Positions 62,001 to 64,000 of a DNA stretch of 64,000 nucleotides are shown in pieces. The notes beneath the pieces are model-generated. The model worked only from the letters and a program-made list of their open reading frames with translations. It was not told where the DNA came from and made no database searches. The translations under genes were made by a program, and so were the position numbers. Each line of letters begins with the position of its first letter. The first letter of the stretch is position 1. This DNA is from Oligoflexia bacterium. GTDB lineage: Bacteria; Bdellovibrionota; Bacteriovoracia; Bacteriovoracales; Bacteriovoracaceae. The stretch is taken from assembly GCA_015232355.1 (NCBI GenBank), contig JADFZW010000005.1, positions 62,001-126,000 on the forward strand, in the 5' to 3' direction.

Positions 62001-64000
62001 GTACTACCCTTAATCCCTAAGGTTGCAAGTGCAGTCAGAGCACCATCAATTTTAACTTGATCAGAATCTAAAACTACTGTTGCTCCAGTAATACGACTAC
62101 CATTTTCTGAAATTATATCTTTTGCTTGTGAAATATTAATTGTATCTGCAAATGTATCTGAGCCCTTTGCAAAAGTAAGCGATTTTATATCCTTAATTTT
62201 TAGTTGTATAGTTTTATAGGAACCTGTAAGTTTAATGGCATCTGCTTTATAATCACTACTTTTTACTTCTATTTCACCACCCTCTTTAATATCTTTTCCC
62301 TCTAGAGTTTCATATAGTCCTTGCAAGTTTCCATCTCTGGATATATTTTTTTTAGCTTTAAAATCGGCCAGTAGGTAGCGCATACTTAAGTTTTTTCCAA
62401 GTAGCAGATCACCATTTTCCGAGTGTAAAACTAAGCGATATTTTAATTGTTCCTCCGCGCTTAATTTATTGAATACTTCCGCTACTTCTTGTAAAGTTTT
62501 TTTTCCTTCAAATAAATCAATTCCTGTTTTTATAGTACCATTAATTGATAAATTATCTTTCGAAATAATAGTAGCTGAATTTTTAGTAACGATAGATCCA
62601 TTTTCAGCAAGAAATACTTCCTTGGCCTTGGCCGAAAAATCTGTAGCATAAATTTTAGAAGCAAGTTCTAATTTATTAATAATATCTATCAACACTTTTT
62701 CTGAAGCAGTTATTGATCCTTTAATTATTGCATTTTCACTATTTACTATCGTACTTGCTGTATTGGCAATTCCACTTTGTAAATCACCATCAATATCTAC
62801 AAATTTTTTACCATTAATTACTACATTTCCTTCTGATGATATAGTTAGTGATTTAGCTCTAACTTCACCTACAGATGTTAAGTAAACTCCTCTTGATAGG
62901 TTAGCAAAGATCTCGGCATGTTTTGTACTTATTAAATCAACAGGCGCTCGAGTCCATGTTTGTTGCTCAATACTCTTTTGAAGTGCTGTCTTTCCATTCG
63001 AAAGATCCAATCCAGTTGCTAAAGTTATTGTTCCTGAAAAATCAATAGTACCATTTTCTAAATCATTATTGTTAAATACAGCACTGTTTTCTAAAGCAAA
63101 TTTTGTATATTTACCAGTTTCAACAAATGGACTATCTACTAATAAATTTATGGTCTCAAGTGAATAGTCATCTTGAAAGCTAACTTTAATAGGACTATTA
63201 TAAAATGCTCCATATCTGGCAATTGTTTTGGATGAATCATTAATCGATGCTGCCTTTGATATTAAAACTCCATTCGCAAATATTTTAGAGTTAATACCAT
63301 TATCTATCAAACTACTAACATCATCTTCACCCTCTGAATCTTTAGCAAACGTTTGAAAAACGATATCACCATTACTTCTAATTATTCCATTATTTGATAA
63401 TTCCAAATTAAAATTGAGAGATATATCGTTAGCACTTAAAAGAGAATTTTTCCCATTACTGATTACACTACTCCAGATATGAATTTTATCAGCATTAATA
63501 GTTGAACTAGTGTTCGCCATACTTGAAGCATTATTTACTTTTTTATTAATCCTGGCGATAAATTCCGAGGTGTTTATTTTTGCAGTTGAAATATTTAAAT
63601 TATCAGCGATAAGGTGCACTCCTTTTAATATATTAAAATTATCAGTAATAACAATAGCTGCGTTTGCCTTGGCATCAACTGCGGCCGAACAACTAATAAT
63701 TCCAAAAGTTATATTTTCTGCAGTAATCTGAATAGCTTTTGAGTATTTTCCCTCGAGTGATAAATGTTTTTTATCCTTACCACTAATTATTATTTGATCT
63801 GATTTACAAACTATATCGGCCACATACTCATTTTTCTTATTATAAAATCTATTAAAAGATGGAAGTGATCCTTTGCAAATAGATTCTATCATTTGTGAAT
63901 TTATAATTTCTATATCATCAGCATAAGCAAATTCACTTATTAAAGTCGTAAATATAAAAAATATTATCTCAAATTTAATTTTAAATTTAATTTTAAATAA
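59030..64000 (-). CDS. Filamentous-haemagglutinin-like exoprotein (5' end outside window)
   Basis: At least 1656 residues. The frame stays open upstream of the Met at 63892 to the window edge with no ATG, GTG or TTG. These 36 extra codons encode a signal sequence (FEIIFFIFTTLISEFAYA, then DD), so the true start is beyond 64000. Residues to about 1000 are a right-handed beta-helix type: repeated short strands such as NGNVESKGNTLL and GSTSGNLTLKAGSTITA. Residues about 1060-1350 are Ala/Gly/Ser-rich helical, like the pre-toxin part of FHA/CDI proteins. The last 250 residues have one hydrophobic patch (PLIIAGATGLSLGA) and no recognised toxin domain. Two small genes follow at once. Confidence 0.82.
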   Translation of the reverse strand, partial: LFKIKFKIKFEIIFFIFTTLISEFAYADDIEIINSQMIESICKGSLPSFNRFYNKKNEYVADIVCKSDQIIISGKDKKHLSLEGKYSKAIQITAENITFGIISCSAAVDAKANAAIVITDNFNILKGVHLIADNLNISTAKINTSEFIARINKKVNNASSMANTSSTINADKIHIWSSVISNGKNSLLSANDISLNFNLELSNNGIIRSNGDIVFQTFAKDSEGEDDVSSLIDNGINSKIFANGVLISKAASINDSSKTIARYGAFYNSPIKVSFQDDYSLETINLLVDSPFVETGKYTKFALENSAVFNNNDLENGTIDFSGTITLATGLDLSNGKTALQKSIEQQTWTRAPVDLISTKHAEIFANLSRGVYLTSVGEVRAKSLTISSEGNVVINGKKFVDIDGDLQSGIANTASTIVNSENAIIKGSITASEKVLIDIINKLELASKIYATDFSAKAKEVFLAENGSIVTKNSATIISKDNLSINGTIKTGIDLFEGKKTLQEVAEVFNKLSAEEQLKYRLVLHSENGDLLLGKNLSMRYLLADFKAKKNISRDGNLQGLYETLEGKDIKEGGEIEVKSSDYKADAIKLTGSYKTIQLKIKDIKSLTFAKGSDTFADTINISQAKDIISENGSRITGATVVLDSDQVKIDGALTALATLGIKGSTLKIAENGNVESKGNTLLESTDYIGIDGSLKSSEQLFLKGKQVVIDGIVAGMGPVVVSGNQRVRINGSIDSNGNTFITTSDLSTTSGSQIKGQNVQLFVEKNIEHNGKIISNQNTLIKLENGDFEKVRGNLSSGGWVAFDGKISSEEAIKLVTTNEGKISAQGIQVITTEPIVINRNIESTSGVAIEAKELEVSSGTSINGTNVNLGSTSGNLTLKAGSTITATNSVTISAKGGDLIREGKIVDGKPFFSTITSGTGGVILETDGTYVDQASQTKTSGTFIIQAKNGLIIVPLEYTTTSQQTKIGFFKNRTITTTSTVYYNTTMEAKNVSITTEAPSDVTNLDFKSDNLVFNIPEGKELPIKRLHNSVSSITTSAWRNGFKPIGRIIDEANRMANDAKKITSNLIKIEQSISRAILKPITNNIPVADKIMERIYKVQNVSSDMMTDLLNVNKIYKTDTYKKCFDGVKDEIVATVNDLQRLKSKVITNVVARALKNVSQDLANLSVKLDKFADKGVGYVEAAASFENVARIALVTVATACGGGPTGAALANVLADKYIAKNKMTVESALKSMATGMAAGYASQFVTNLNISAGNSATSTVTSMSSSVAGNLSSDATNKLLNHSSYTSRDFITSVLTGSTSGAITSNIKIENPSSKSMIIGGLTGASSETIREVVHENRLNLDEVALSALNKFANTTVDSKVSMGVEGVIPESMKSIINLNLKQPLEKKIDLGRKIGSTLQGFKEAMPELIAGLEAINENGDDESVDKIGLSEDQKATLDKFIKEQDAAIKLELAKKFGVDSYDKLTPDQLASKEYQDFNKCHSEQAEKNILSDPGLLAVVDRLKEKYQIVGTEKGREPAYAPLIIAGATGLSLGAKYVYQLYKADQAVEYVKSKQERIELIPLSKRTDQQNYALQLLEQEKIKILSNTTKKSIEDTANPISNASSGLTSIGSNLYGMVNVNTYEDEMKKADRIMHNIDLSDPEKDIYLKKE

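Overview
The window is AT-rich DNA (roughly 30% GC by eye) from a motile, probably Gram-negative bacterium. It carries a chemosensory operon, many proteins with Sec signal peptides, one lipoprotein and a large filamentous-haemagglutinin-like exoprotein. The mix of predation/symbiosis-style secreted proteins, Asn-rich low-complexity proteins and low GC fits a low-GC member of the Bdellovibrionota (Oligoflexia/Bacteriovorax-like), but that is inference and no marker gene here proves it. No rRNA, tRNA, CRISPR array or transposase was recognised, and the only regulators seen are CheY-like receivers.

Layout. 1-1077: tail of an unidentified gene, a terminator and a lipoprotein. 1541-7051 (minus): a five-gene chemosensory operon, HPt-STAS / cheY / mcp / cheA / cheW. 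7569-10774: an exported Asn-rich protein and a CheY-like receiver. 10781-12184: folA-thyA, divergent from a NamZ-like muramidase (12212-13570). 13593-17010: a second MCP, an orphan gene and a cheY-cheX pair. 17054-34147: mostly exported or membrane proteins (ankyrin protein, 1184-aa Cys-rich protein, alkaline-phosphatase-superfamily enzyme, CPAF-like S41 protease, radical SAM plus polytopic membrane pair, exported isochorismatase-fold protein, RHS/YD-repeat protein). 34144-57352: a nucleotide superlocus. 57520-64000: small exported/membrane proteins downstream of a giant FHA-like protein whose start lies beyond the window.

The nucleotide superlocus is the functional centre. pyrC-pyrBI-pyrE-pyrF-pyrD runs on the minus strand and covers every UMP step except carbamoyl phosphate synthase. 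purA is divergent from pyrC across an 82-bp gap that holds a duplicated perfect palindrome, a candidate operator. Convergent with purA is a ten-gene minus-strand operon, guaB-purM-purSL-purQ-purH-purCE-purB-purDN-purF-guaA. Together they cover PRPP to IMP, AMP and GMP. Several enzymes have unusual or eukaryote-like architecture: a long GuaA with the human-type insertion, a PAICS-like PurC-PurE fusion, PurD-PurN, PurB... separate, PurS-PurL and PyrB-PyrI fusions.

The most striking window-wide signal is short tandem repeats. They are inserted in frame, with units of 6, 9, 12, 15 or 18 bp, in nearly every conserved enzyme (ThyA, PyrD, PyrF, PyrC, GuaA, PurF, PurCE, PurH, PurSL, PurM, GuaB, CheA, CheW). 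The three clearest intergenic repeats have units of 4, 7 and 11 bp, which would break a frame. A second signal is strong over-representation of GGCC compared with CCGG. Other points of interest are the CPAF-like protease with matching catalytic-triad spacing, the HPt-STAS fusion, and a 147-bp palindromic element that supplies the stop codon of the gene beside it.
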